This document shows positions 24,082 to 36,084 of a stretch of DNA of 64,000 nucleotides, piece after piece (the stretch's first letter is position 1; each line of letters starts with the position of its first letter). Source of the DNA: Neospora caninum Liverpool (lineage: Eukaryota; Apicomplexa; Conoidasida; Eucoccidiorida; Sarcocystidae); assembly GCF_000208865.1 (NCBI RefSeq), contig NC_018396.1:930001-994000 (forward strand), in the 5' to 3' direction. The notes beneath the pieces are model-generated. The model made no database searches, was not told where the DNA came from, and saw nothing but the letters and a program-made list of their open reading frames with translations. A program made the translations under genes and the position numbers.

Positions 24082-26271
24082 CTAGAGTGACACGCCAGCA
24101 TTGTCATATGCGTCGTAGGCACTCCAAGCCTCCTTTAGACGCTTTATGAAGGTATCAGTAACAGGCCACGCTTTTGTCCCAGCATCATTTTGGAGCACAG
24201 CGAAAAATGTACCACACACCGCCGGGACCTGAAGGTCAGATGCATGACAGAAATGCTGAAATCCATTCAGATACGAGTGTTTTCCTTCAGGGATGACGTC
24301 TGCGTAGCGTAGGTATTTCGACTTTTTCAGCAAGTCCATGAAATCCGACGGCCCGTTCGACCAGTCCGGTAAAGACAAACAGAAAGACAGGGGCCGCGAT
24401 CCCTCCTGGCTTTCCTCACTTTTTCTGAGCCACAGCAGCAGTCGCTCAACCATGCGTGCCATGAGAACCTCGTCGAAGGGAGGATTTGCCTCAAACGAGC
24501 CCTCCACAAGTTCGAAGGAAGGGTCGAAGAAGGATCCCCAGCTACCAAACATCACGTCCACATCGGGGAAGATCGAACAATAATTGTCGAGGTACACGTT
24601 GAAGGGAGAGGCAAAGAGCTCGCAGTTGACTTCTAGGTCCTCGCGAAGGACGTCAAGAACATTAGGAGGTACCGCACACTGCAGTCCCTTGCCTTGATTC
24701 TGGCATCCGCAGATGCAATGGTATCTACACAGAAGAGCAAACACAGCTGACGCAAAGAGCGGCCCGATTGATTCCACGCTTCGAATCCTATTAATGAGAT
24801 CTCGCACACACGTGCAAGTCCAGTCGCCTCCTCGCCAACCCTGCCCTTCGCAGACGCATCCGGCGTCCAGGCTTTTTCTGCAGAGTACTTCACTCTTTGA
24901 GTCCGATTTCCCCTTTGTCCCAGACTTCAGCGCAAACCGCCTCCACAATTGCGCTAGTTTATATCCTTTGATAGCATACTTTCTCGACAAATTCTGCTGT
25001 CCAGGGGCAGAGACAGCACAGGCATCTTCAAAACGAGCATTCAGGTCGTCCGTGAACTCGAAAAACTCGGTGTTTCTGCCACTCATCCATTTGACGCTCC
25101 CGAACTGCACTTCGCCGCCTCGCGGGACGACACACCGTCGCTTGAATTGGCGAGCGAACGTCTCTCGACTCGCGGAGGCATCCGGGCTATTTACCACGCC
25201 AGTCTCTTTGGAAGAGGTGCCAGACTTGCAGAACTTTTCTACTCGATTGGCAGCATCCCGGGAAATTTGTTGGAGTTGACGTACAACACGAGATACCTTC
25301 TCAGCATACAAACGCTCCACGACCGGCCTGGCTAGCCGAACGGTGTTATACACATCTTCTTTTGTGGAGCCCTGAAAGGGGTTAACATCTACCACCTTCT
25401 CGTCAACTGTCTGCGGTGAATCTTCATTGGTGTGGTTTTTCCCCTTGGTGGGCTGTGGAAGGGAGTCCTGGACGGAATCTTCAGAACTTTGGGGTCTCGC
25501 ATTAAGTCCGATGTTGGCACTAGGAATGCACGGAGTTTCTTCCCCATCCTGCAGCTCTCGAATCCATTGCATAATCGGTTCGACGTCAGCAGGAGAAAGT
25601 GCTGCAGCAGTTTTTGGGTTCGCGCGGATTTCCGAGACAAGCAGTCGGCTGAACCGCAGGATGTTTCCTCTTGTCTCCGCGCTTGTTTCCCCGATGTGAA
25701 TTTTCATGGGCAAGTCGTCCAAGATCTCTCGAGCAATCGAGGCGGATGGACTTTCTTGGACCACGTTGTCTTCACGTGCGGACAAAGAACGTACTGTGGG
25801 TGACGGAATAAGAGGATCGACGTGTGCTGCCATTACGGAGCGCCGCTCCATGAGCCAGCGGTTGAAAGACTCCCGAGGGGCGAATCGTCCGCTCCGTTCC
25901 GCAGCGCCGCACTTTCTCATGCCTGACACATCCTGTCCTATGCTCTCCATCAAGGATTGGCACAGTTGCTCGTATTGATATCGGACCCCGAGTATCTCGT
26001 ACTGCCGGACAAGTTCAATGAGTGGCCAGCTCCTGTAGGGTTTGCTGCAAACCCAGGGGCAAATGGAACCACCAGGCCCAGTTTCACAAATGAGGCAATC
26101 GTTTGATGAACCTGACACCTCGGCTGGTATGGTATCTTTGGCCTTCGTGAAGAGATATGCCTCTGAGTGTGAGGGAGAAATGTCGGCATGAACGGACGTG
26201 GTGGATGGAGTCTCCGCCATCTTTGCGGGAAGAGGCCCGCCCAGGACGGCAGAGGGCTCGACGGCGTACAT
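24082..26271 (-). CDS. PCIF1/CAPAM-type mRNA cap-adenosine N6-methyltransferase, intronless
   Basis: Single-exon ORF of 729 codons. The likelier start is the Met at 26220 (context AAAGATGG, giving 712 residues) rather than 26271. The C-terminal third matches the PCIF1 methyltransferase domain. In order it has CELFASPFNVYLDNYCSIFP, then a VMFGSWGSFF segment, then GSFEANPPF, with the catalytic NPPF at residues 596-599 (from 26271). Next come LSFCLSLPDW, a FQHFCHASDL segment and FFAVLQNDAG. Human PCIF1 is about 700 residues and makes m6Am on the first transcribed A of capped mRNA. No WW domain is visible at the N-terminus. Instead there is a Cys cluster (CLICETGPGGSICPWVC) and, before the catalytic domain, a second Cys-rich insert (GCVCEG, CTCVRD, CHCICGC-like spacing) that might bind metal. 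A middle acidic/Ser-rich region is probably disordered. Cap m6Am activity is inferred from the family. Confidence 0.88.
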   Translation of the reverse strand: MYAVEPSAVLGGPLPAKMAETPSTTSVHADISPSHSEAYLFTKAKDTIPAEVSGSSNDCLICETGPGGSICPWVCSKPYRSWPLIELVRQYEILGVRYQYEQLCQSLMESIGQDVSGMRKCGAAERSGRFAPRESFNRWLMERRSVMAAHVDPLIPSPTVRSLSAREDNVVQESPSASIAREILDDLPMKIHIGETSAETRGNILRFSRLLVSEIRANPKTAAALSPADVEPIMQWIRELQDGEETPCIPSANIGLNARPQSSEDSVQDSLPQPTKGKNHTNEDSPQTVDEKVVDVNPFQGSTKEDVYNTVRLARPVVERLYAEKVSRVVRQLQQISRDAANRVEKFCKSGTSSKETGVVNSPDASASRETFARQFKRRCVVPRGGEVQFGSVKWMSGRNTEFFEFTDDLNARFEDACAVSAPGQQNLSRKYAIKGYKLAQLWRRFALKSGTKGKSDSKSEVLCRKSLDAGCVCEGQGWRGGDWTCTCVRDLINRIRSVESIGPLFASAVFALLCRYHCICGCQNQGKGLQCAVPPNVLDVLREDLEVNCELFASPFNVYLDNYCSIFPDVDVMFGSWGSFFDPSFELVEGSFEANPPFDEVLMARMVERLLLWLRKSEESQEGSRPLSFCLSLPDWSNGPSDFMDLLKKSKYLRYADVIPEGKHSYLNGFQHFCHASDLQVPAVCGTFFAVLQNDAGTKAWPVTDTFIKRLKEAWSAYDAYDNAGVSL

Positions 26272-27728
26272 GAAAAACTCATTCCTACCTCTAAGAGATT
26301 ACACAAAAAACTGGCAAACCAAAGAAATGTGTGTTGGCTTTATGGCTTGATCGCAGCGATGTCTCCCGCGAATGTTGTTGCAGCTGCATGCATCAAGCTG
26401 GCAACTGGGAGCTCAAATGACGGTGTGCATTTACAGTCTATGAAACCTGTTGGACTACTGCCTTTAACTGCCACGCAGCCTAGTCATTCAGGTTTAACGC
26501 TTGGACATCGTGAGTATTGACACAAGCAGCTCCGAAGCCGTAATATCTGCTCCAGAAATGCGGGAGGCTAATACTTCAAAATTTTCGAGATATGTGGTGT
26601 GCTCCGTGGCCCCGCAATGAACTGTGGCCGCCGGTCCTGTGTGCCGCAAACAACGCGGTGTCACGCCCCCGAACCGCACACTATAGTCCGAAAGTCGGTT
26701 CTGGGCCATTAATCGTGACCTTAATTCGCTGGTACGACACGTAGCTCTGCATATATACAGCATCTGCTCTCTTTTCAATTTCTCGGGACCCCCCCCTCTC
26801 GCGCGCGTCTATTTAATAAAGTATTTGCGCCTGCCATCCAAAAGAAGGGATGCGCTTTCCTGTTTGTCATCCTACAAGATGCAGGCCATGCGTCATTTCT
26901 TCAGGGGAATTCGTTGTGTAAAGCGCTACGGAATGAATGTATTTGAAGCGGCTTTGGACAGCAAACGGCATCCCTCCGGCAACACCACAAGACACAGCGC
27001 TTTCGGAGGACTTCTGTACACGTGTATGGATGTAGCAGCAGCTCTTTAGCCTTCGATCTGCTTTGTTCTTTACAGCCGAAGGGATAAGATGTACTAAACG
27101 ATCTCGTAACACGTGGTGTGTTTCCTGTCGTGTCAGTCCAGGAAACCAGCTGTTTCAGGTTTCTCTTTCTAGAGGAACATGGCACCGAAAAGTGTGGGTC
27201 CGCTTAATCGAAATCGTGAAAAAGAGAGTTACCACTTCCGAACGTGCACAGCAACCTGCCACGGTTTAGCTAGTGGTAACGCAGTTTCTTCATTCCGGTT
27301 AGTGAATGGGGCAAATGTAGCAGTGGCTCCACAGTGTACGAAAGAGCTGAATGATCTGACTGTAGCGGTGTAGTAAAAAGATGAGCACGAAAGAAAATCT
27401 TTCAGCACAAGAAGCTGAAATGGAGACGTGCCATCTACACTTTCACAGATTACGTACCCCAACTCATGAGATCCATAGAAATTCGTCCTCTCAAGATGCT
27501 GTGTCTAGTGTGCCGTAAGAATACGAGTGATGGAATATCGAACAGCAAAGCAAATTCAACAAGAAAATTCGAGACGCCGACAAAGTAACCCAGAGCGCCA
27601 CATCAGAACGTTCTCTCTACACTACTAACTGAATCGCGGTTGGGTGCCACAACTTCAGAAATCCTCGCGTCGTCTGTACAACTGCCTCATTGTTATCTGC
27701 CGGCTTTCAGGGCCTCTGTCTTTCTGCA
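26272..27728. other. Intergenic region, no gene seen
   Basis: About 1.5 kb upstream of the PCIF1-like gene, with only short ORFs. It should contain that gene's promoter and the 3' region of the THOC7-like gene. Confidence 0.45.
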
Positions 27729-28153
27729 TTATCCTGTGTCTTCTTCGAGGACTTTCTGCAGGTATGCCTGCCCCAGAAGTCGAGCAGGGCTTTCATAAAG
27801 CCACTCTTTTTCTGCGCCAATTAACTGTCTCAAAATCTCCACCCTTCCCATTTGCTCGTCGGGGACCCTCAGGGACTGCGGAAGTTCCATCTTCAATATA
27901 GCATTCACCTTATGATCCATTGTTTGGGTTTCGGGGCTGTCTACAACGGGTAATTGACGGAAAGCTTACTAGCTTCAGTTCGAAATCGGCCGCGGCCGCA
28001 GGCAGGCCCTCAGGAAAAGATTCGCAATCAAGTTTTTTCTTGAGCCTGACGACTGCCGCGTCTAGGAGCTCAGAGTTCTTTTCAGTGCTATCCTTGGCTT
28101 GCTGCAGAACCATGGCTGATCTTATTCTATTTCTCGATAATGCAATAAGCGGC
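27729..28153 (-). other. Coding-like segments downstream of the THOC7-like gene
   Basis: Two minus-strand segments look coding. Segment 28153-27970 includes AKDSTEKNSELLDAAV and RLKKKLDCESFPEGL and ends at a strong CTA|GTAAGC donor. Segment 27908-27729 starts after CATAAG, is in matching phase 0, and reads to a TAA (…QKVLEEDTG). They would form a continuous 120-residue tail. Joining them to the THOC7-like exon upstream would need a skip of only 32 bases (GTGCTG…TTTCAG), too short for a normal intron. They may be an alternative 3' end, a small separate gene, or chance. Confidence 0.3.
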
Positions 28154-28973
28154 TCACTCTGAAACACGCATAACCGGTTCTTAACAGCACGTCATCCTTT
28201 GCTCCAAGCAGCCTCATTAGTGTGTCGCCCTTCATGGCGGATAAATTCTTTGAGTCAACTTCCGCGTGAGCTAGCGTAACCCCTTTGTCAACGCCGGAAC
28301 GCGCTTCTGTGAACAGTATTCGTCGCCTACTGTGTTCGGTTGAGACGGGTGCCTAGTCTTACCTGCATCCGTCGTCCCAGCGGTGCTTTCGTCGCTTTCC
28401 GCTCCCAAGCGATGCAAGAGCTCCTTCACATGGCAGACGCGCCGGAAGGTTTCGCGGTCGGCGTCTTCGGTCTTCTGTTTCTTGGCCGTCATAGTCTCGT
28501 CTAGTTCTTGCTCTGGAACGGGAAATGGGGTCATGTTCGCATGGTCGTCTTATGTTATCTCACTCAACGACGCGTGCGCCAACATTTCGTGTTCGATGCT
28601 CTTTTCGATACCACAGCGCGCTTCTTCGTGATTCCTGATCTGTTCTGTTGTTTGCTTGAGACGCTTTTCGCACTCGGAAATTTCCGACTCGAGATCAGCG
28701 ACTTCCTGCTGAATCTAAACAGAACAGTGCTACATTCCAGACCAGCGCCACACAGCTACCAGACCGAAACTCACGGACGAACACAGTTCCTCATTTTCCT
28801 GTTTCTTTAGAAGTTCGGTCCGCACGTCATAGTCAAGAAGCCGCTTAACTGCCTCTAGTTCGTTGAGCCTAGCGTCGACTGCAGCTTTATACAGTATCGC
28901 CTTGAGAAGGCCAAGACGCTTACCTGGCAAGCATCTCTCTGTACGCATCGCTTTGATTCATATCAGCCATCAT
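28122..28973 (-). CDS. THOC7-like coiled-coil subunit of the THO/TREX mRNA export complex
   Basis: Proposed exons 28973-28924, 28868-28775, 28714-28564, 28512-28363 and 28270-28122 are phase-consistent, with GTAAGC, GTGAGT, GTGAGA and GTAAGA donors. The product is 197 residues, close to human THOC7 (about 204). The protein is helical and charged. The pattern of an early YREMLARL, then LLDYDVRTELLKKQENEEL, then ISECEKRLKQTTEQIRNHEE parallels THOC7 in order and spacing, and a second helix block (ETFRRVCHVKELLHRL) follows. In other eukaryotes THOC7 sits in THO, coupling transcription to mRNA export. Weak points are the 28868 acceptor (CGCTAG, few pyrimidines) and the last exon, whose C-terminus differs if the downstream coding-like segments are used. 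A generic coiled-coil protein is the alternative. Confidence 0.55.
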
Positions 28974-30077
28974 CGTGAAAGAACACAAGCGACAACGTCA
29001 ATAGTGGTATGAGCTGCTGAGGGAGCGGCACTTTTGTTGGACATTATTATTCTGGATATCCCCAGCGTGCACGCGAAATTTTGGGTGGACATACACCCGG
29101 AGCTTCCCCCAGGTCAGCTGCTTCCGCTGACCCGCAGATGATGCCATCACACGGCAAAACGCAGCAAGCCTGGAAGCTAGACATGAATCATCTGCAGCTC
29201 CTGTTCGACAGGCAGGAGAGTCGTGATAGGGTAACCCTCAACGGCTGTAGATAATTGAGTGGCGTGTTGCGAGTCCTTGCACTTCAGCCTACAGTCCATC
29301 CAGTGTAAGGTTTCGCTGCCGAACATCTACAAGTGTCATCTCCGTCGCTTGTCCGCCCCGATATTGCCAGGTGCTCTCCGAGGAGCGCGGCAGTTGTGAA
29401 CAACTGATTCCACTTCTTCGGCATTTCACTTCCAGAACTCAGCTGTCACCCTATAAACCAAGCCGCTATTCCTTTCCGCATTCAGGTTCTGTAATTGCGA
29501 AATATGCCTCAATCCAAGGGTGCGCGGGCGCTGGCCACAACTCCTCGGTGCCACTGGTTGACTGTGCATTGAAGTCTGCCACAGCCAGATCCCCCCCCTT
29601 TGTTATCTCTGTTAGCTAATCGTGCTGGATATACGACAATTTGACGATGGGTATTGCCTAGCAAATTCCTTGAAAGTGTCTATTTCACTGGTGGTTCAGT
29701 TTTTGTGGTTCTAACTGGGGCTTCAGCACAAGATTCGCATGCACACACACTGCATGCGACGTCGATTGCCCGCTTCACGTAGCCTCTGAGCAGTAAACAT
29801 GTTTTGTGAGTTGTCCATGTTTCATTGTTTCCCACGCTGTTCAATTACTTTTTTGCGAGTGTGTTGCGGAGGAAGGAATGACTTGGTCGCCTGTCTGTGC
29901 GCCTTCCTTCTCCGCCCTCTCCACCTATCCACATTGATCAGTTACAGACTACTAGGTGAACTCTTCTGCCCCTAATGATAGCTGTTCGTCAGGCGACGGG
30001 AGAGTATCGCGCGGTCATAATCGCAGGACTGCTTCCTTTTCCTCTTCCCAAAAATCCCCCCTTGTTCTAGATCCATC
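28974..30077. other. Divergent intergenic region, no gene seen
   Basis: About 1.1 kb between the THOC7-like gene (minus) and the large unknown gene (plus), so probably a shared bidirectional promoter region. No ORF or RNA gene is supported. Confidence 0.5.
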
Positions 30078-33000
30078 ATGGAGGCTCCGCAGCAGCGACA
30101 CTCTGACGCGGGAGAAGCTCCCGCCTGTCCTGCGTCTGCGGAAGTGGCCGATGGTCTGTTACCGTGTGAGCGCCTTGAAAAGTGCCTGCCGCTACCGCCT
30201 CGTTTGGAAACTGCGCTGCAGAGTCTGCTGCACGGCCTTGATAGAACTGTTAACGCATGGCAGGTCCAGCAACTGTTTTTGTTCCAGCAGGAACTCTCGG
30301 CATTTCACGCGTCTTTGCAGGAACAGTAAGCAAACTGCTCCCGGCCAGCGTTTTTCGTCAAGTGTTTGAGGACGAATGTGAAATCAGTGTATTCCCAAAC
30401 AAGAGTTCTCTAGGGACTGCGACGCGGCACACGCGCCCAGTGCATGCTTGTTTTTCGTGCCCGAGCCCAGTGGTTCCGTATCCCTCTTGGAGTGCCCGAA
30501 GCCAGACTGCAGGCTGCGAGAACCCCGAGGCGTAGAGAGGCATACCTTTCCCGACTTCCATTGCGTGGTTCTTCGGGGCATTGATGTCTCCAACGAATCA
30601 CCCACAGCGCCTAGGAGAGTGTCAGATGTAGACCTTTCCTGTGAAGGTTTCTTACCGTAATGTCGAGAATGCCGGGGCCATTGACACATTCTGGTGAACA
30701 GAGCGCGAAAAAATCCACTTTCGCGCGGCTCTGCTGCGTGCTTTCCGTTTTCTTCAACTCCACAACCTCTTGAAACGAGCAGTGAGGCTCCACGTGGAAA
30801 CTGCGGCTTCCGAACGGACGCTTCTTTTTTTTGACAGCGTAGCGCCTCCTGAGAAGAGCTGTCTGCTTCAAAGCATCTCGCGGGCGTGTGGGGTTGGTCG
30901 AGCGGGACGTCTAGGACAGGCGACGAATTCCAGTGCGCTCTAGTCTGCTAACGTTGAGGACGCTGGTTGCAGGAGCCAAAACAAAGGGCATTCAGTCTTG
31001 AAGCGTTCCGGTTAAGTTCTGGAATGCCTCATAAAAGATGCGTCTACAGCATTCGGGCGGTACGCGGCCATCATATTCTCCGGTGTGTCTTTTGCGATTC
31101 TGTGGTTGTGCACAGAGCCGGCGCGCTGGACGAGGAGGCACAACGCTTCTTGGAGACAGGAGTGCCCTGGGAGTATGGGACGAGTCCCGCGGTCGACTCA
31201 ACGCTTCCGTCTCGTCTCTTCTCTCTACTTATCCGGACTGTTCTGCGTTCGATTGTGAACAGGCCTCTCTTTGAAGAGGCCGCGTCGCCTGCCTCTCCCT
31301 GTTCGTCTTCTGCGTCGACTGCTACAGCTCATTCCTCTTCGAAATGCTCCTTCTTCGAACAGATTCGCCGCTTCTCCCTCCTCCTGCACGTGAGCGAGGA
31401 GCGCACACTTCTCGCCAACTGTCCTTCTCTGCCGTCTCTGAAACTCTCTGACGCACCGCAGTCCTCTCCCGCGTCTCCGTCTCACGCCTCTCTCCACACA
31501 TTACTGCTCTCCGCGCAAGCATCGCTGAAGGCCAAGCGTGCAGCTGTCGAACAATTGTTCTCCTTTCTTCATGACTCCGAGCTCCAGACCCTTCTGCTCA
31601 CACCTTCCATCCCGTACGTCTCTTTCCACGCACTCTTTGTTTTCCTCGGGTTCCGCGGCAAAAGCTGTGTCATCCTATTTTGTTCGAGGCTTCGGTTCCT
31701 CTCTGCTTCTCCAGTGGTCTTGCCTTTCCGCTGGTCTCTTCTCTCTTGCGTTGCCTCCTTTTTCTCGCGTGTCTTATCGGTTGTCCCTTTCCCTCCTTCG
31801 GCGCTGCTCTGTGTGTCTCTCCACTTCTTTCCCCGCAGATGGAGTCATTTCTATTTTTGCCTTCTCTTGCTCGCTTTCCCGTCGGTTTGGCTCCGCCAGC
31901 GTCTCTCTAGTTTTGATACTGCTTGTCCCTCTCTCTCTCTTGTTGTGGTTCGTAAGTCTTCGCTCTTTCTTCTCGCCGTGTCAGTCGCGTTTCTTTTCGT
32001 GTCGTTTGTGCGCGTTCCTCTCTCGTTGTTTCTTCCTTTTCTCTTTCTTCTCTCAAGTGTGTGCCGCCTTTGGCTCTGTTAAGGATAAACCAGGACATCC
32101 AGTGTTTGTGTCTCCGCTCTCTGTGCATGCGTTTCCGCATCAGAGACCTGGCAGCCCTAGATCTTTTGAAGATCGACGCGTCCATCCGGGCCATTCTGCC
32201 TTCCCTGCGGCGGACCGCCTCTGCTCTGGCGGACGCAACTGCTAGAGAGGCGTTGCTTTCCTCTTCCCTTTCTGGCTTCCCATTTGCGGTGTCTGGACAG
32301 GAGAATCCGCCGTGTCCTGCGTCGTCTGCTGGAGTAGGCGTGGGGGACTGCGCGAGACAGGAGGGCAATTCAAGGAGGGACGGCGCAGAATGTAAGGACG
32401 TAGGAGTTGAAAAGGGGCTGGCTGAAGGCCTCTTGGCGTTGTGGACGACTTCGCTTCAACGGTTTCTTCAGACCTCTCTTGGGGTGTATGTCCACACCGA
32501 CGCGACGGATGAGCAACAGAATCTGGTAGATCTGGCTTTCGTGGGCTTGAGCCCAGCAGAATTCACGCCGCGCCTTCTCGAGCAGTTCCTCGCCTACTGC
32601 TCGACCTGCCAAGAGCTCTCTCTTTCCCGGGCTCCGTCCGGCCCCGGTTCTTGCTTTCCTTGCGGAGGCGCGTTGCCCCAGGCGACTGCCGAGAGCGGGC
32701 AAGTGGCCCCTTCGTGTGCGGGAGTGGAGCAGCGGAAGAGAAAACGGACAGAATGCGAGCGTTCTCTGGCGGCACGTGGGAACCTCGACGTCCTCCGTGA
32801 GGTTCTGGTGTGCTGCCGAGATTTCCTAGCCTCGCTTTTCCACACGGTCAACCGGGCGTGGAGCACCTCCGAACAAAAGGCCTGGCGATTACGAGACGAA
32901 GCGCGGGACGCCCAGACAGAAGGCGAAGGCGCTTTCTATGCTGCCTTGGTCGAGGCGGCTTCTCTCGGTCCTTCCTTCGCAGCGTTTGTGGAGCCCAGAC

Positions 33001-35864
33001 ACAAGACTCAAGAAGGGAAAAAGAAGGCAAAGTCGCGCCGAACAACGGGCCATGCAGACGAGCAAGACACACCGGCGTTCCTTCCTTTCCACTTCCGCGG
33101 GCCTGGCGAGGGTCGGCCGAGCCTCGTCGACGTGCTCTTGTCCCAGCGGGGCGAGGCAGGTGAGAGTCGAGACTGAGAGATGAAAAAACCTCGAAACGCG
33201 CGAGCCACGGAACGAGAGAAACTGTAGGTGGGAGGGCGGAAGGAAGCGCGCGCAAGTGAGATGCACGCGTGGATGAACGGGGCAACAGACACCCAAAGAG
33301 AAACGCGAAAGGGCGAGGTGAGTAAAGAACGGATTGCAAACGCGAGGGCTGGCCGGGGAAGCAAAATACAGCGAAGCAAGCAAGCAATGGGAAGCACACA
33401 CTGGCGGGAAGACCGAAGGACACAGTGCGAATCGGTTGCCTCCGGTCGAGTTACCGGGGAAGGCATGCTGGCGATGCTGTGCTGTCAGTCTCTCCTCGAC
33501 CTTCGTCGAGGCTCCTGGACGCAAAACCCGTCAGGCGAGGAAACAGGCGAACGCGCGCCCCTCTCATTCCCTTGCGAAATGGATAGCCCTCCGATCGTCT
33601 CGTTGGATTGATCCCTTCCCGTGCATACACCGTTTGGGCTTCACCATTCGTGCCCCGCGCGAGTCTCTCTCTTTGCGTCTGTCCTCAGCGAGTCTGCCCA
33701 GCCTTCTTGACCTCGTCTGCGGCCTCGTCGACCTCCTCCTTGAGCATGCAGTTCGCGGTATCGACACGGCGCAGTGTCCCTCCTGCTCTCGCGCCTTTGC
33801 GCCCCGCGAGAACCGAGAACTTTGTTCTTCCTTCGGCTCTCGCTCCGGCGCCGTGGAAGAGACGCGCGAAGCTGACGGCGGAGGAGACAGCGTGTCCGGT
33901 CTCTCAGGCTTCACCGCAGGATTGACCGCGCGAAACGTTCAGCCCGTCTTTGCTTCGGTATCAGACGGGGAAGGCCCCCGAAGCACTCAGACAGAGAGCG
34001 AGCAGTCGGAGCCGCGGACCAAGAGACGTGCGCGAGACCGCGATGCCGAAGACGAAACGGAGACGGTAGATCTGGTAAGACTGTGTGCAGTCCTTTTTGA
34101 AGCTCGACATGCGGAGACGCGAATCGGGCCTGGCTGTGGTCTTCCACAACCTTCATCGTGCTCCAGGCGTTTTGTTGCTCTGGGTTGAGTCTTCGCGATC
34201 GCTGGCCTTGGTGGTTTGTTCATCTTCCCAAAGAGCTCCGCTGCTTGTTGACGTCAAGATCCGTAGAGTCGAAAAGGTGATTCCACCGTGGCATCGACCT
34301 CCGCGTCCTCTCTGTCTCTCCGCCTCTCGGGTGTCTTGCCCTCTCCACCTTTCTTGTTTGGTCTGTCGTCTTGGCTCTTTCTGCACGTTCTGTTCGCTGT
34401 CCCTTCTCTTCGTGCTTCGACTCTCTGGATCTCCGTCGCCGTCGAACCATTTCTTCTCTTACACGGCGTCGGGTGTCTTTCTGCGCTCCTCTTCTTTTCA
34501 ACAGGTGCGCCGGGCATCTCCTGTGTCCTCGGCAATCGCCCCATGCATTTCCTGTCATTTTCTCTCTCGGCTTGTCTCCTTTTCAGGAGTCTCTGCAGAC
34601 GTGCATTCCCCTGGCCTTTTCACTCTGTGGCGCTTTCCTCAAGCTGCTTCGTTTCTGCGTGGATATCGGCTCCCCGCTTTCTCCGTCCTTCTCGCTGACT
34701 CTCTCGCGCTTTTCGTCCTCGCCTGCCGCTCCCCAAGCCCAGAGCGCCGATGCCTTTGTGGCGGAGGCGACGTGGGCGGTGCTGCACCGGTGCATGCATC
34801 TTGAGTGCCTCGCGAGTCATTTGAGCTCCTCGGCCTCCGGTACGTCCTCGCAAGTCTGTTCAGAGCCTGAGATGAACACGGAAACCAGAGCAAGAAAGAA
34901 ACACGAAAGAGACATCCGCAGTCTCTGCGGCTGTCTCTGCTGCTGCTGAACACGTTTTTCACTTTTTCGACGGCTGCGCCTTCGCTGTAGGGTCGCGCGT
35001 GGAGACGCAGGCATCCTGGCCCCTCTGCGACGGCTTTTTCCGTCGAGTCAGATCTTCCCTTTTTTCACTGAACCTTTGTGCGAAACGGGCCGTGTGTGAC
35101 AGCTGAATAAGGTCACGAGTCCCACTGTAAGCGTTCACCTTTTCGATTTTGCCTCACAGCTGAACGTCTTTCTCATCGGTCGCTCTCAGCATACTCTGCA
35201 GCTTGCGGTGCCACGGACTGCCGTTACTCGTGTTTCATTTGTTTCGGTTTACCACATTTTTGAAAGACTATGTGCGTGAATGCTGGGGAAAGGATCGGAG
35301 ACGCATCTCCCGGTGTAGAGGTTGCTCTCTCTGCCCTCGTGTCGGCCTGATATCTTCCGTGCTGGTCCTATCCGTTGCCATCTCTCCGTTGTGGCGGCCG
35401 CGGTGTACATACACCTCTTAGTCACAGCGCAACTGCGGGTGCTGCCATCCTTCCGATCCCTTCCTGAACTGCCTTTCTGTTTCCACCGCACCTTTCCTGT
35501 TGTAGCTGTTCTCGGAGCGTGTCCCTCCTCTTCCCTTGGAAGCAGTTTCTCCCTGGTCGTCACAGCGCATACACAGTTCCCACATGTCTCTGTGTGGCTT
35601 TTTCGGCACAGTCTGTACATACACCCGAACAACCCGGTTGGCTCTGGGCTTCCGGTGCACTCCGGTCCTCGTTTCCATCGCAGTTCTCTGCACCCAGCCG
35701 CGAAGGTTTCTCGTCGATGGCGAGGAGCTTCGCGACGAAGCAGTGGAAGAACAGTTGGCAGAGCAGACGGCAAACAGCCCTTTTTCTCTGACATCTCTCT
35801 TTGGAGCTATGCAAGTAGGTCAAAACGGCGAAACTGTTCCCAGGCACAATTACGCACCATATGG

Positions 35865-35918
<54 letters not shown>

Positions 35919-36053
35919 AAGGTATATGTGTATTTTATGCGCTGGCTTTCGTTCGCTTCTGTATATGCATCTGGACTCAAACATTTGTTGCCGCTGTCCT
36001 TCACTGGCTCTGCCTGTACAGCTTTCTGGTGTTTCAAGTATGTGCGTGTATGA

Positions 36054-36084
<31 letters not shown>

